This document shows, piece after piece, positions 19,436-27,706 of a stretch of DNA of 64,000 nucleotides (position 1 is its first letter; every line of letters starts with the position of its first letter). Below the pieces are notes generated by a model that did not search any database, was not told the DNA's origin, and saw only the letters and a program-made list of their open reading frames with translations. This DNA comes from Verrucomicrobiota bacterium (lineage in GTDB: Bacteria > Verrucomicrobiota > Verrucomicrobiia > Verrucomicrobiales > Akkermansiaceae). Location: positions 1 to 64,000 of the forward strand of contig RDZR01000031.1 in the NCBI GenBank assembly GCA_004294095.1, written 5' to 3'. The translations under genes and the position numbers were made by a program.

Positions 19436-20281
19436 ATGCGTTTGTCCGTTCTCCATAGAACAACGTTTTATTACCATGGCGCGATTTTTCAAAACGAGAA
19501 TCATCTGCACTTAGAGCCGCGCACCTTTCCCTACCAAAAAACGCTTTCTTCCATCATTCGGGTCATGCCGGCGACGCGACTGATCCGCTATATCGATCTT
19601 TTTGAGAACGTCTGTCATCGCTTCGAGTTGCTTCATGAGCACTCGCGCCTTGAAGTGGAGAGCCGTATCAAAGTGCATAACTTGCCGTTGATGCTAACAG
19701 ATTTTTCCAAACAGGCGGATCTAACATTCTATCAGGACTCTGAAGTCCAGGAGCAGACATGGCAATTCATGCACGCAAGCCGTCATGTGGACACATATGG
19801 CAATGTATGGCAGATCGCCCACCAACTTACCGAATCGATCGATTCGATATTTCGTAAATCATGGACGATCATGGAGTGGATCAACGCCTCCTTCACCTAC
19901 GAAAAAGGCACTACTTGTGTGGAATCTCCATTCCAGCAAATTTTTCACCAAAAAACCGGAGTGTGCCAAGATTTTGCACATGTTATGATCGGCATGTGTC
20001 GCTCGGTTGGAATTCCTGCGCGATACGCATCGGGATATTTGTATAATGGGCCGTTAGATCATTTGGTAGGTGCACAAGCATCGCACGCATGGGCCGAAGT
20101 TTTTTTGCCAACGGCAGGGTGGATCGGATTTGATCCTACCAATCAAACACTGGCCGATGAGCGCTACGTTAAAATTGCGGTGGGCCGCGATTATGAAGAT
20201 GTAGCCCCAATCAAGGGAAATTATCACGGCACTGGCAGCCAGATGGAGGTGCAAGTCGAAGTCAAAAACATCAGCGTGTGA
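19436..20281 (+). CDS. Transglutaminase-like cysteine protease family protein
   Basis: The protein has the bacterial transglutaminase N-terminal domain (LSVLHRTTFYYHGAIFQNEN) and the core catalytic triad: Cys in KTGVCQDFAHVMIGMCRSVG, His in ASHAWAEVFLP and Asp in WIGFDPTNQ. Such proteins act as peptidases or amidases or form isopeptide bonds. It is the third gene of the ATP-grasp/alpha-E operon and may cleave or transfer the product of the ligase. The frame is open from 19373, overlapping the alpha-E gene, but ATG 19436 is preceded by GGAG at suitable spacing and starts at the conserved MRLSVLHR; 19421 is an alternative. Confidence 0.93.
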   Translation: MRLSVLHRTTFYYHGAIFQNENHLHLEPRTFPYQKTLSSIIRVMPATRLIRYIDLFENVCHRFELLHEHSRLEVESRIKVHNLPLMLTDFSKQADLTFYQDSEVQEQTWQFMHASRHVDTYGNVWQIAHQLTESIDSIFRKSWTIMEWINASFTYEKGTTCVESPFQQIFHQKTGVCQDFAHVMIGMCRSVGIPARYASGYLYNGPLDHLVGAQASHAWAEVFLPTAGWIGFDPTNQTLADERYVKIAVGRDYEDVAPIKGNYHGTGSQMEVQVEVKNISV

Positions 20282-20352
20282 CTTGCGCAGTTCGATCCAG
20301 TGCAGGATTAGCCCGACTAGAATTTGGAAATTGATCGGTATTTCGCGAATGC

Positions 20353-20379
20353 TCTGGGCGGTTTTCTAAATCGCCCAGA
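20353..20379. terminator. Hairpin between convergent transglutaminase and cyclophilin genes
   Basis: TCTGGGCG (20353-20360) and CGCCCAGA (20372-20379) form a perfect GC-rich eight-pair stem with an 11-base loop. It lies in the 106-base gap between two convergent genes, the expected position of a bidirectional terminator. There is no long T-run on either side, so it would be a non-canonical intrinsic terminator. Confidence 0.6.
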
Positions 20380-20387
20380 TAAATCAC

Positions 20388-20930
20388 TCAGCGATCGAGA
20401 ATTTTATTCCAATGCTCGACATGATCTTTCTGTGATTCAAACAGAGTTGAAGCATCATCTAACAGAGTGATTGAATTAATTTTATCACCAATGCCGTTGT
20501 GTTTGCAGCCGCGCTCGCCGGTGTTATTTTTGCCAGTAATTTTCGCAACGACATCCATGCCGTTGGTCACTTGGCCGAAGACGGAGTGGCGGTTATCAAG
20601 GAAAGGAGTGGCGGTGGAGGTGATGAAAAATTGCGATCCATTGGTGCCTGGTCCCGCATTGGCCATCGAGAAAATGCCCGGTGAACGGTGGCGAAGTTCA
20701 GGATGAAATTCGTCGGCAAATTTGTAACCAGGGCCACCGCGTCCGGATTCGGTTGGATCGCCACCTTGGATCATGAATCCTTCAATCACGCGGTGGAAAG
20801 CGATGTTATTGTAGTAGCCGCGCTTGGCGAGGTTGAGGAAATTAGCGCACGTGAGCGGAGCTTTTGAGGCGTAGAGCGTGGCATCGATATCGCCTGCGGT
20901 GGTGTGGATGGTGATTTTAATGTCGGACAT
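20388..20930 (-). CDS. Cyclophilin-type peptidyl-prolyl cis-trans isomerase
   Basis: From the ATG at 20930 (MSDIKITIHTTAGDIDATLY) the 180-residue protein has the cyclophilin core: AFHRVIEGFMIQGGDP, GTNGSQFFITSTATPFLDNR and HSVFGQVTNGMDVV, which include the catalytic Arg, Phe and Gln and the substrate-binding loop. There is no signal peptide, so it is probably cytoplasmic. A C-terminal extension of about 25 residues beyond the barrel (ASTLFESQKDHVEHW) is unusual but short. The frame is open further upstream to 21209, but that part lies over the next gene in another frame. Confidence 0.93.
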   Translation of the reverse strand: MSDIKITIHTTAGDIDATLYASKAPLTCANFLNLAKRGYYNNIAFHRVIEGFMIQGGDPTESGRGGPGYKFADEFHPELRHRSPGIFSMANAGPGTNGSQFFITSTATPFLDNRHSVFGQVTNGMDVVAKITGKNNTGERGCKHNGIGDKINSITLLDDASTLFESQKDHVEHWNKILDR

Positions 20931-20967
20931 GGGATGAATGATGAGTGTGGAAATGTGCCTTGGCAAC

Positions 20968-22116
20968 TCAAGCATTTGCAAAAACCCAAGCATATTCGCT
21001 GGCAATTTGCTGGGTGATCGGGCGCTGCAAAGATGGCGGCAATACATCCCACGTGTAAGTTTCAATTTCGTAGTGGTCGCATGCGTGGGGATGCGCAGCA
21101 CGCCATGCAAGTGTTTCTCTGACCGTAGCATCGGTGGAGCCAAGCGGTGCGTTTGGTTGAGCATCCAGCGGGATGTGGAAATGAACGCGAGCCTCGTGAG
21201 AAAGCGCATGCTGCGAAGCGTTCAAAAAATCAGGTAAATCAGCGTAGCGGGTGAGCTGCCCATGCTCATTGCGGGTGATGACTTGGTGAAAATAGCGAGG
21301 CTCGTCAAACGGGCGAATCGACTCCAATGCATCGGCCATCTTGAGGTCCACCCTAAGTGCATTTGACAGGTGAATTTTTGAAATGCGAATGCCAGCGGCT
21401 TGCATGGCGAGAAGTGCTTCTCTGGCAGATTCGTATTGGAGCGCAAAATGGCAGCAATCAAAGTTGATGCCGATGCGCCTACTGACGGCGTTTGAATTGC
21501 TGGCATATGCATGCAGATCTTGGAAAAATCGTAACGTTTCCTCGGTGTTTTCAATGTGGCCAAGTGGCTCTGGTTCCAAGCCTAGGTGGAAATCGCGCCC
21601 TGTGCTTGCCGACAACGCGTCTAACCAATTAGCAAATTCTGTTAGGTTCTGATAGATGAGCGATGAGTCTGCATGAAATGCTTTGAGCGAACCTGGCACC
21701 GTCGAGACTGAAGCACTGCTGCTTTGATCCGAAATGGCGGCGAGAATTTGGAACAATTGCTGGGTGTATCGCACGCGTTCTACAGATGTCCAATCTGGCA
21801 AGAACACTTGTTCTTTGACTCGCGAGCCATGAAAATTTCCATAGGGAAATCCGTTAATGCTCACCACGTAGCAACGATTTCGCGCAAGCCAATCACGAAA
21901 ATTTGTGAGATGATTTCCGCTAACAAGCTCTGCGGCAGCGATCGCCGACAAGCGCAGGCCGATCGCGAATGGCGATTGAGCATCAAGCGTGTCCTTGTTC
22001 ACCAAATGATCTCTTACTTTGAGCACCTCGGCATCTAACATGATGGCAGTTTCGCCCCAAGTTTCTGCCGAGTGGATATTGGTGCAATAAGCGAGATGCG
22101 ATGCTCCGAATTTCAT
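20968..22116 (-). CDS. eboE: EboE-like metabolite-traffic protein (TIM-barrel sugar-isomerase fold)
   Basis: The 382-residue product starts MKFGASHLAYCTNIHSAETW, the characteristic EboE opening. It has a xylose-isomerase-like TIM barrel with LGLEPEPLGHIENTEET (metal-binding Glu region), GINFDCCHFALQYE and ISKIHLSNAL. EboE belongs to the ebo/edg loci (eboA-F), linked to transport of secondary metabolites to the periplasm in cyanobacteria, algae symbionts and Bacteroidetes. Only eboE is recognisable here; eboB, eboD and eboF are not in the window, and the nearest UbiA gene (possible eboC) is 16 kb away. Start 22116 overlaps the stop of the ArsC/Spx-like gene by the ATGA arrangement, so they are coupled. 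Confidence 0.8.
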   Translation of the reverse strand: MKFGASHLAYCTNIHSAETWGETAIMLDAEVLKVRDHLVNKDTLDAQSPFAIGLRLSAIAAAELVSGNHLTNFRDWLARNRCYVVSINGFPYGNFHGSRVKEQVFLPDWTSVERVRYTQQLFQILAAISDQSSSASVSTVPGSLKAFHADSSLIYQNLTEFANWLDALSASTGRDFHLGLEPEPLGHIENTEETLRFFQDLHAYASNSNAVSRRIGINFDCCHFALQYESAREALLAMQAAGIRISKIHLSNALRVDLKMADALESIRPFDEPRYFHQVITRNEHGQLTRYADLPDFLNASQHALSHEARVHFHIPLDAQPNAPLGSTDATVRETLAWRAAHPHACDHYEIETYTWDVLPPSLQRPITQQIASEYAWVFANA

Positions 22117-22490
22117 GTGGCTGAGGAAAGTAGGCGATTTTGCCACAACGTTGGATCAAAGCCGATCAACGTAGCCTGCGGGTGAACCAGCAGCGGCCGC
22201 TTCACCAAATTTCCATTTTGGCTGAGAAGTTCTAAAACTTGCTCGGTGCTGAGTTGCTTGAGCTTGTTTTTCATTTCCAGCTCGCGGTAGGCATGTCCCG
22301 AGCGGTTTAAAAGATCCTGCAATTTTCCATTTTTTCCCGCTAAAGCGCGATTTAACTCCTCGATGCTTGGAGCATGCTCGCGGATCGCGATGCTGCGAAA
22401 TGGAATCTGATGTTGATGCAACCAATTCTTCGCTTTGCGGCATGTATCGCACTGGTCCAATACGTAAATGATGCATTCAGATTCTAACAT
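22113..22490 (-). CDS. ArsC/Spx-family thioredoxin-fold protein
   Basis: The 125-residue protein contains VLDQCDTCRKAKNWLHQH (CxxC in the Spx/ArsC P-loop position) and NGNLVKRPLLVHP, the conserved KRP motif of the YffB/ArsC family. The length and motifs match the ArsC/Spx/MgsR superfamily; with CxxC it is closer to Spx and YffB than to true arsenate reductases (single Cys plus Arg). No ars genes are nearby. The first codons M-L-E sit in a TGTTAGA heptamer. It overlaps the eboE-like gene downstream, suggesting a shared transcript. Substrate unknown. Confidence 0.85.
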   Translation of the reverse strand: MLESECIIYVLDQCDTCRKAKNWLHQHQIPFRSIAIREHAPSIEELNRALAGKNGKLQDLLNRSGHAYRELEMKNKLKQLSTEQVLELLSQNGNLVKRPLLVHPQATLIGFDPTLWQNRLLSSAT

Positions 22491-22512
22491 CAATGATCGG
22501 ATTCGCTTTTAA

Positions 22513-22995
22513 TCATTTGAAGGATCTGGCTTTGCGCTTTTTGGGCTGCTCCATCGCTGGCAGTCGTAAATTGCTGTTTTTCTTCAACAGATCAAAGGTA
22601 GAACCGCAATACATGCAGCGGAAGCGCTGGGAAAAAATGATCGATAGCATCGCAGATACACCATGGTTGAATGGGAAAATGCGAGTTGCTCGCTCGTTCA
22701 CGAGAGCTCCTGAGTTTAGGAGCGGAGTTCCTTTGCAAAGCGGGCAAATTGTGCCACGTCGTTTCAAGAATGTGATGAACCAGACGATTCCACACAGCAC
22801 AATTCCGCCGATGATTGATCGCGTTTCATTTGGAGTGTGTAAAGCAATCGAAATGACGATGACTGAGATGGTTGCCGCAACGGTGAGAAGCCAAAAGATG
22901 AAAAGTATCGCACAAATATAAAACGGCCTTGTGTGCGGCAGTGAACGGTCACGCACTAATTTTCTGCTTGGGTCATTGGGTGCGGATAAACGCAT
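22513..22995 (-). CDS. Small membrane protein with two CxxC motifs (zinc-ribbon-like)
   Basis: The family is not recognised. The 160-residue product has two membrane segments (FYICAILFIFWLLTVAATIS and IIGGIVLCGIVWFITFL), followed by a soluble tail with TICPLCKG near residue 84 and FRCMYCGSTFDLL near residue 127. The paired CxxC motifs look like a treble-clef or zinc-ribbon binding one zinc on the cytoplasmic side. The C-terminus is strongly basic (KKRKARSFK). It is 20 bases upstream of the ArsC/Spx-like gene on the same strand and may be part of that operon. Confidence 0.7.
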   Translation of the reverse strand: MRLSAPNDPSRKLVRDRSLPHTRPFYICAILFIFWLLTVAATISVIVISIALHTPNETRSIIGGIVLCGIVWFITFLKRRGTICPLCKGTPLLNSGALVNERATRIFPFNHGVSAMLSIIFSQRFRCMYCGSTFDLLKKNSNLRLPAMEQPKKRKARSFK

Positions 22996-23136
22996 AGCTA
23001 GCCTTTCATTGACAAAGGATTGCAGGCTTGCACAAGCACAGAATTTTGGAACGGCAGAATTCGCCTTCCACGTTAAGACACAGACTCTCTATTTTTTCCA
23101 TTTGCGGCAGGGATCAATGCCCAGAATTGTGCCGAC

Positions 23137-24033
23137 TCATTTATCCGTCGGGCGGCTTGGTTTACTAACCGCCTTTTCGATAAATTCGATGATCATTTTT
23201 GCCACGTCTTTTTTGGAGGATTGTTGGATGCCTTCTAAGCCGGGCGATGAATTCACTTCCATGACCACTGGTCCGTGGTTGGAGCGCAGTAGGTCCACGC
23301 CTGCGACGTTGAGGCCCATCGCTTTTGCCGCGCTGATGGCGACGGCGCGCTCGGCTGGCGAGATGCTCACTTTTTCTGCGGAGCCACCGCGGTGGAGATT
23401 GGAGCGGAACTCGCCTTTCGGGGCTTGGCGTTTCATGGATGCCACCACTTTTCCGCCGATGACGATGCAGCGGATATCGGCTCCCTCGGCTTCTTTGATG
23501 AATTCTTGAACGAGAATGTTGGCGTTGAGACCTTTGAACGCTTCGATCACCGACTCCGCCGCATTGGCGGTTTCTGCAAGAACCACGCCGACTCCTTGGG
23601 TGCCTTCTAACAATTTGATCACCAGCGGAGCGCCGCCACACATTTCGATGAGCTTGGTGGTTGCATCGGTGTGGTGCGCGAAGCCGGTCACGGGAAGTCC
23701 GACGCCGCGCTTGGCCATGATTTGCAAGGCGCGCAATTTATCCCGAGATCGAGCGATCGCCACTGAATCGTTGAGAGTATAAACACCCATCATCTCAAAT
23801 TGGCGCACCACGGCATTGCCGTAGAACGTGTGCTTGGCGGCGATGCGTGGAATGATCGCATCTGCGAGAATTTTTTCCCCATCCACATAAATCATCGGCT
23901 TGCGCGAGGTGATGTTCATGTAGCAGCGCAAATAATCGACGACGCGCACATCGTGCCCAAGTTTTTCTGCGGCCTGAACGAGAGCAGCGGTGCTATAAAG
24001 TTGTGAATTGCGTGAGAGGACGATGATTTTCAT
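23137..24033 (-). CDS. rimK: RimK-family ATP-grasp alpha-L-glutamate ligase
   Basis: The 298-residue protein has the RimK features: [58 protein letters not shown] (ATP-grasp loop), [20 protein letters not shown] and [15 protein letters not shown] (metal ligands). RimK adds glutamates to the C-terminus of ribosomal protein S6; relatives make other glutamylated products. The C-terminal motif and length fit the E. coli-like group. No rpsF, rimB or related gene is adjacent, so the target is presumed S6 but not proven. Confidence 0.92.
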   Translation of the reverse strand: MKIIVLSRNSQLYSTAALVQAAEKLGHDVRVVDYLRCYMNITSRKPMIYVDGEKILADAIIPRIAAKHTFYGNAVVRQFEMMGVYTLNDSVAIARSRDKLRALQIMAKRGVGLPVTGFAHHTDATTKLIEMCGGAPLVIKLLEGTQGVGVVLAETANAAESVIEAFKGLNANILVQEFIKEAEGADIRCIVIGGKVVASMKRQAPKGEFRSNLHRGGSAEKVSISPAERAVAISAAKAMGLNVAGVDLLRSNHGPVVMEVNSSPGLEGIQQSSKKDVAKMIIEFIEKAVSKPSRPTDK

Positions 24034-24126
24034 GGCAAATTTCCGCGATGTGACGCGATGTGGCAGTCACGAATTCTCCTTTGATGTAGGAACGATCAGT
24101 GGGCAATCAGATAACGATGCTGCCAA

Positions 24127-25602
24127 TCAAATTGTGTCACGAAATTGTTGATAAGCACGCTGCCACGCCTCGGCATCCTGCGGAGTGAAGGTCTGGAATT
24201 CAAATGATTCTCGGATTAAGGCACGGCCATCGCTGAGTGTATCGAGATGGCCCATGGCGAGCATTTGAGTGATGATGTTGCCGCAGGAGGTGGCTTCGAT
24301 CGGCCCGGCAAGCACGGGAATTCCAAGCGCGTTGGCGGTTGCTTGGCTCAGGAGCGTGTTTTGGATTCCGCCACCGCCGGCATTGAGTTGCTCAAAGGAA
24401 AATCCGGTGAGTTCGCAAATGCGGTCATACACCGAGCGGTATTTAAGCGCGAGCGAATCATTGGCCACGCGCAAAATCTCGCCATGAGTCTGTGGAATCA
24501 CCTGTCCTGTAGATTTGCAAAATGCTTGGATTTTTTGCGGCATCTCACCTGGACTTGCGAAGCTCTCGTGATCTGGATCAATGAAGGCAAAAAACGGCGG
24601 AACTTCGCTCGCAGCAGTGGCCAGTTGGGCATAGCTAAGCGGAGTGCCCGCTGCTTCCCATTCGCGTTTGCATTCTTGGATGAGCCACAGGCCGGAAATG
24701 TTTTTCAAAAAGCGCACGCTGCCATCGGTGCCAAGCTCGTTGCAAAATCCGTAGCGCAGCGCAGCGCGATCGGTAATCGGCTTGGCGGCTTCAATCCCCA
24801 TGATCGACCATGTGCCGGATGAAAGCCAGAGCTGGTTCGGCCCGCACATCGGAATACCAGCTACGGCGGATGCAGTATCATGGCATGCCGTCGCCACCAC
24901 CGGGATGTTAGAAATGCCGATCGCCTCAGCCACTTGCTCGCGGATCATGCCCAGCACGGTTCCGGGCGGGACGACTTGACCAAACAACCGCTTTGGCAAG
25001 CCGAGGGCTTCGATGACTGGCCATGCCCACTCACCCGTGCGCGGATCTAACAACTGTGAGGTGGAAGCGATGGTGCGCTCATTGCGCTTCACTCCGGTGA
25101 GCCAATACGCAAGTAGGTCCGGCATGAAGAGCAAGCTTTCCGCATAGTGCAGCGCTTGGTTGTTTTGCTTGGCGGCGGCAAGGAGGTGCAGCGAGGTGTT
25201 GTAAAAATTGGTTTTGATGCCGGTGTGTTGAAAAATTTCATCTTCGCTTATCAACTCATGCATTGCGTCTGCCATGCCTTCGAAGCGCGAATCCCGATAT
25301 TGGTGAGGCATGCCCATCAATTCTCCATCGCTGGCGATCAGGCCAAAGTCACAGCCCCACGTATCAATGCCGATCGAGACGATTTGGCTCCCATGCAGAT
25401 CCACGCAGCGCCGGAGGCCTTCTAAAATATCCCGATATAATCCGACAATGTTCCAAAATGACCCGCCGGGAAGTTCGGTGCCGGGGTTCTCGAAGCGATG
25501 AATTTCCTCTAACGCTAACTGCTTCTGATTTGCGCGTGCGGCAATCACGCGGCCACTACCTGCGCCCAGATCCACTGCAATGTAAACACGATCTTCTGCC
25601 AT
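24127..25602 (-). CDS. rhaB: Rhamnulokinase
   Basis: The 491-residue FGGY kinase begins VYIAVDLGAGSGRVIAAR, has SIGIDTWGCDFGLI (the RhaB signature with substrate-binding residues), ATACHDTASAVAGIP, WLSSGTWSIMGIE and NAGGGGIQNTLLSQATANAL (ATP site). It phosphorylates L-rhamnulose to rhamnulose-1-phosphate. The usual partners rhaA, rhaD and a regulator are not adjacent, although a lone rhaB in a scattered pathway is known from other phyla. It is possible that it acts on another ketose; the TWGCDFGL signature favours rhamnulose. Confidence 0.9.
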   Translation of the reverse strand: MAEDRVYIAVDLGAGSGRVIAARANQKQLALEEIHRFENPGTELPGGSFWNIVGLYRDILEGLRRCVDLHGSQIVSIGIDTWGCDFGLIASDGELMGMPHQYRDSRFEGMADAMHELISEDEIFQHTGIKTNFYNTSLHLLAAAKQNNQALHYAESLLFMPDLLAYWLTGVKRNERTIASTSQLLDPRTGEWAWPVIEALGLPKRLFGQVVPPGTVLGMIREQVAEAIGISNIPVVATACHDTASAVAGIPMCGPNQLWLSSGTWSIMGIEAAKPITDRAALRYGFCNELGTDGSVRFLKNISGLWLIQECKREWEAAGTPLSYAQLATAASEVPPFFAFIDPDHESFASPGEMPQKIQAFCKSTGQVIPQTHGEILRVANDSLALKYRSVYDRICELTGFSFEQLNAGGGGIQNTLLSQATANALGIPVLAGPIEATSCGNIITQMLAMGHLDTLSDGRALIRESFEFQTFTPQDAEAWQRAYQQFRDTI

Positions 25603-25641
25603 GATAATTAATGATAGATTTTTGTTAGATTTAAAATTTTT

Positions 25642-26118
25642 TCAAACTCGCTTGTAGGAGGTGACGTGAAATGAGTCATGCCGCTCGATCTCAAACTCGA
25701 TTGGAAAATCTTTTTCAAACGATGGGAAAAAAGTATCTCCAGCGTAGCTTCCATTCACATGACTCACCAGCAATTCATCCAAATACGGCAAACATAGTGA
25801 ATAAATTTCCGCGCCGCCGATGACGAATGCTTCGGCAATTTTCGGCGTGAGCAAGGCGAGATCGCTCAGTTCATGAATCACTTCAACTCCCACCATTTCC
25901 CAGCTGCGGTCTCGGGTAAGAACGATGTTGCGCCTCTTCGGCAAGGGCCGCCCGATCGATTCATACGTCTTGCGTCCCATCACGATCGCATGCCCTTGAG
26001 TGGTGCGTTTGAAAAATGCCAAATCCTCCGGCAACTGCCATGGCAATTGCCCGCGATGGCCAATCACGCGGTCTGCCGTCATCGCAACAATGGCGGTGAG
26101 CTTGATTCCTTCAAACAT
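25642..26118 (-). CDS. folA: Dihydrofolate reductase
   Basis: The 158-residue enzyme has TAIVAMTADRVIGHRGQLPWQLPEDLAFFK (W22/D27 region, quoted in part), VMGRKTYESIGRPLP, and AFVIGGAEIYSLCLPYLDE. It reduces dihydrofolate to tetrahydrofolate. It lies one base after the thyA stop, and the junction is inside a TCTAACATG sequence: TAA ends thyA and ATG starts folA. Coupling thyA to folA is logical because thymidylate synthase produces dihydrofolate. Confidence 0.96.
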   Translation of the reverse strand: MFEGIKLTAIVAMTADRVIGHRGQLPWQLPEDLAFFKRTTQGHAIVMGRKTYESIGRPLPKRRNIVLTRDRSWEMVGVEVIHELSDLALLTPKIAEAFVIGGAEIYSLCLPYLDELLVSHVNGSYAGDTFFPSFEKDFPIEFEIERHDSFHVTSYKRV

Positions 26119-26119
26119 G

Positions 26120-26932
26120 TTAGATGGCGACGGGTGCTTTGATGGGAGGATGCGCCTGATAATTTTCTAACCGAATATCGTCAAAGGTGAAATCATCAAT
26201 CGATTTGATCGCTGGATTAAGCCACAGAGTGGGCAATGGATACGGCTCGCGGCTGAGTTGCAGAGCGGCCAATTCCAAGTGATTTTGATATAAATGCAAA
26301 TCGCCAAACGTGTGGACAAAATCCCGAGCTTCGTAGCCGCAGACGTGGGCAATCATGTGCGTTAAAATGGCGTAGGAAGCGATATTAAATGGCACGCCTA
26401 AAAATAAATCAGCACTGCGCTGATAGAGCTGGCAAGATAGGCCAGTTTTTCCATCCGCACCTGGATCATGCACGTAGAATTGGAATAATAAATGGCACGG
26501 CGGCAGCGCCATTTGGTGAAGCTGCCCGACATTCCATGCAGAAACGATGTGCCGCCGAGAGTGGGGATCTCCAACCAACCCGTCTAACAGTAATCGAATT
26601 TGGTCGATACTACGGCCGTCTGGCGTGGGCCATGAGCGCCATTGGTGGCCGTAAACGGGCCCGAGATTTCCATCCTCATCTTCCCACTCATCCCAGATGG
26701 TTACGCCATTTTCTTTAAGGTAGCCGGTGTTCGTTTCGCCTTTGAGAAACCATAACAGCTCGTGAACAATCGAGCGCAAGTGGAGTTTTTTCGTCGTCAC
26801 GCACGGGAATCCTTGGCGTAAATCGTAGCGAACTTGCCGGCCAAAAACCGAGCGCGTGCCCGTCCCAGTGCGGTCGCTGCGAGTTTCCCCGTGCTCCATC
26901 ACATCGCGCAATAATTCGTGATACCCTTCCAT
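26120..26932 (-). CDS. thyA: Thymidylate synthase
   Basis: From the ATG at 26932 ([16 protein letters not shown]) the 270-residue enzyme has [20 protein letters not shown], the catalytic cysteine in [34 protein letters not shown] and [17 protein letters not shown]. It methylates dUMP to dTMP with methylene-tetrahydrofolate. A start at 26968 would add 12 residues lacking family similarity. It is first in a thyA-folA operon. The stop codon is inside a TCTAACA heptamer. Confidence 0.97.
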   Translation of the reverse strand: MEGYHELLRDVMEHGETRSDRTGTGTRSVFGRQVRYDLRQGFPCVTTKKLHLRSIVHELLWFLKGETNTGYLKENGVTIWDEWEDEDGNLGPVYGHQWRSWPTPDGRSIDQIRLLLDGLVGDPHSRRHIVSAWNVGQLHQMALPPCHLLFQFYVHDPGADGKTGLSCQLYQRSADLFLGVPFNIASYAILTHMIAHVCGYEARDFVHTFGDLHLYQNHLELAALQLSREPYPLPTLWLNPAIKSIDDFTFDDIRLENYQAHPPIKAPVAI

Positions 26933-27073
26933 GCCGCTGATCAAGCCACGGTGCGCGCAGCCCGGCAATCATGCTTTTCTCATTTTTTCCCACCACCCGT
27001 CCGCGAGCGGTAACCTGCGCATCTGGGTGGGGGACTTGTCTCAATTTCATTTGAAAAATCCGAGTCAGCATTC

Positions 27074-27103
27074 TTGACGAATGCCGATTCATCAGCATGA
27101 TAC
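27074..27103 (+). promoter_or_regulatory. Candidate promoter for the 27158 lipoprotein gene
   Basis: TTGACG at 27074-27079 and TGATAC at 27098-27103 are separated by 18 bases and resemble sigma-70 -35 and -10 boxes, 55 bases upstream of the lipoprotein ATG. The -35 overlaps a perfect inverted repeat GCATTC-N5-GAATGC, which could be an operator. The call is by inspection only. Confidence 0.4.
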
Positions 27104-27157
27104 TCCCGTTACGGCACAGTGGTGCTGTTTTTACAAAGACCTCACATTCTAACAGCC

Positions 27158-27607
27158 ATGAATCCTCGCATTCTTCTTTTCCCCATCCTATTGATCATTG
27201 CGTCATTGGCCTCTTGCTATCCTTATCCGGAGACTCCTCGCAAGAAGGAATCTTCCAAGCCGCAAGAATCCGTGAGTGGTGAAGAGCAGCAAAAAATCAA
27301 AGAACAGCGCGATAAACTGAAAAAGGAAGCTGCTGAGAAAAAACGCATCGCTCAGGAAAATGCGCCAAATGATCAAGAGGACGCGACGCAGCCTTCAGAG
27401 CGAAAGACAGAACCTGATTCCACCACAAAACCATCTCCTGCTCCTCGTCGTGAATATCCTGTGGCGATTCCGATTCCCGGAAAAGATGGATTCGTTTTTA
27501 GCCCTTATAACAACAAGCCTATCGACGTTCGCGGCATCGCCAAAGGCACTCTCGTGCAAGACCCGACTTACCCTGCTGCAGAAAAGAAAAACTTCCGCGT
27601 GCCATAA
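27158..27607 (+). CDS. Small charged lipoprotein
   Basis: The 149-residue product begins MNPRILLFPILLIIASLASC, a lipoprotein signal peptide with LASC lipobox. It is followed by a long Glu/Lys/Gln/Pro-rich segment (roughly residues 25-95) that is probably helical and then disordered. The C-terminal 45 residues are better ordered and carry DGFVFSPYNNKPIDVRGIAK and GTLVQDPTYPAAEKKNFRVP, a pattern I associate with small verrucomicrobial lipoproteins whose function is unknown. Start 27158 is chosen over 27119 because the signal peptide begins there. It is monocistronic, with a candidate promoter upstream and a strong terminator downstream. Confidence 0.8.
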   Translation: MNPRILLFPILLIIASLASCYPYPETPRKKESSKPQESVSGEEQQKIKEQRDKLKKEAAEKKRIAQENAPNDQEDATQPSERKTEPDSTTKPSPAPRREYPVAIPIPGKDGFVFSPYNNKPIDVRGIAKGTLVQDPTYPAAEKKNFRVP

Positions 27608-27631
27608 TTTCCCGAGTGGTTTTTGCCGCTC

Positions 27632-27664
27632 ATGAATTTCTTCTCAAATCATACAACCCATTAA
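27632..27664 (+). promoter_or_regulatory. Possible leader peptide ORF ahead of tyrA (MNFFSNHTTH)
   Basis: A ten-codon ORF with two adjacent Phe codons (ATG AAT TTC TTC) ends ten bases before a terminator hairpin that abuts tyrA. A Phe-rich leader would fit attenuation of an aromatic amino-acid operon, but there is no clear Shine-Dalgarno sequence and no obvious alternative antiterminator stem. The match may be accidental. Confidence 0.25.
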
Positions 27665-27673
27665 ATTTTCTAA

Positions 27674-27706
27674 CCGGGTCCGGCACTCACTGGACCTGGT
27701 TTTTTT
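27674..27706 (+). terminator. Intrinsic terminator/attenuator touching the tyrA start
   Basis: CCGGGTCC (27674-27681) and GGACCTGG (27692-27699) form an eight-pair stem with one G-U pair and a ten-base loop, followed at once by seven T residues (27700-27706). This is a textbook rho-independent terminator. The T-run ends exactly at the ATG of tyrA. It may simply end the lipoprotein transcript, or act as an attenuator for tyrA-aroA-cmk-plsC. Confidence 0.8.
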
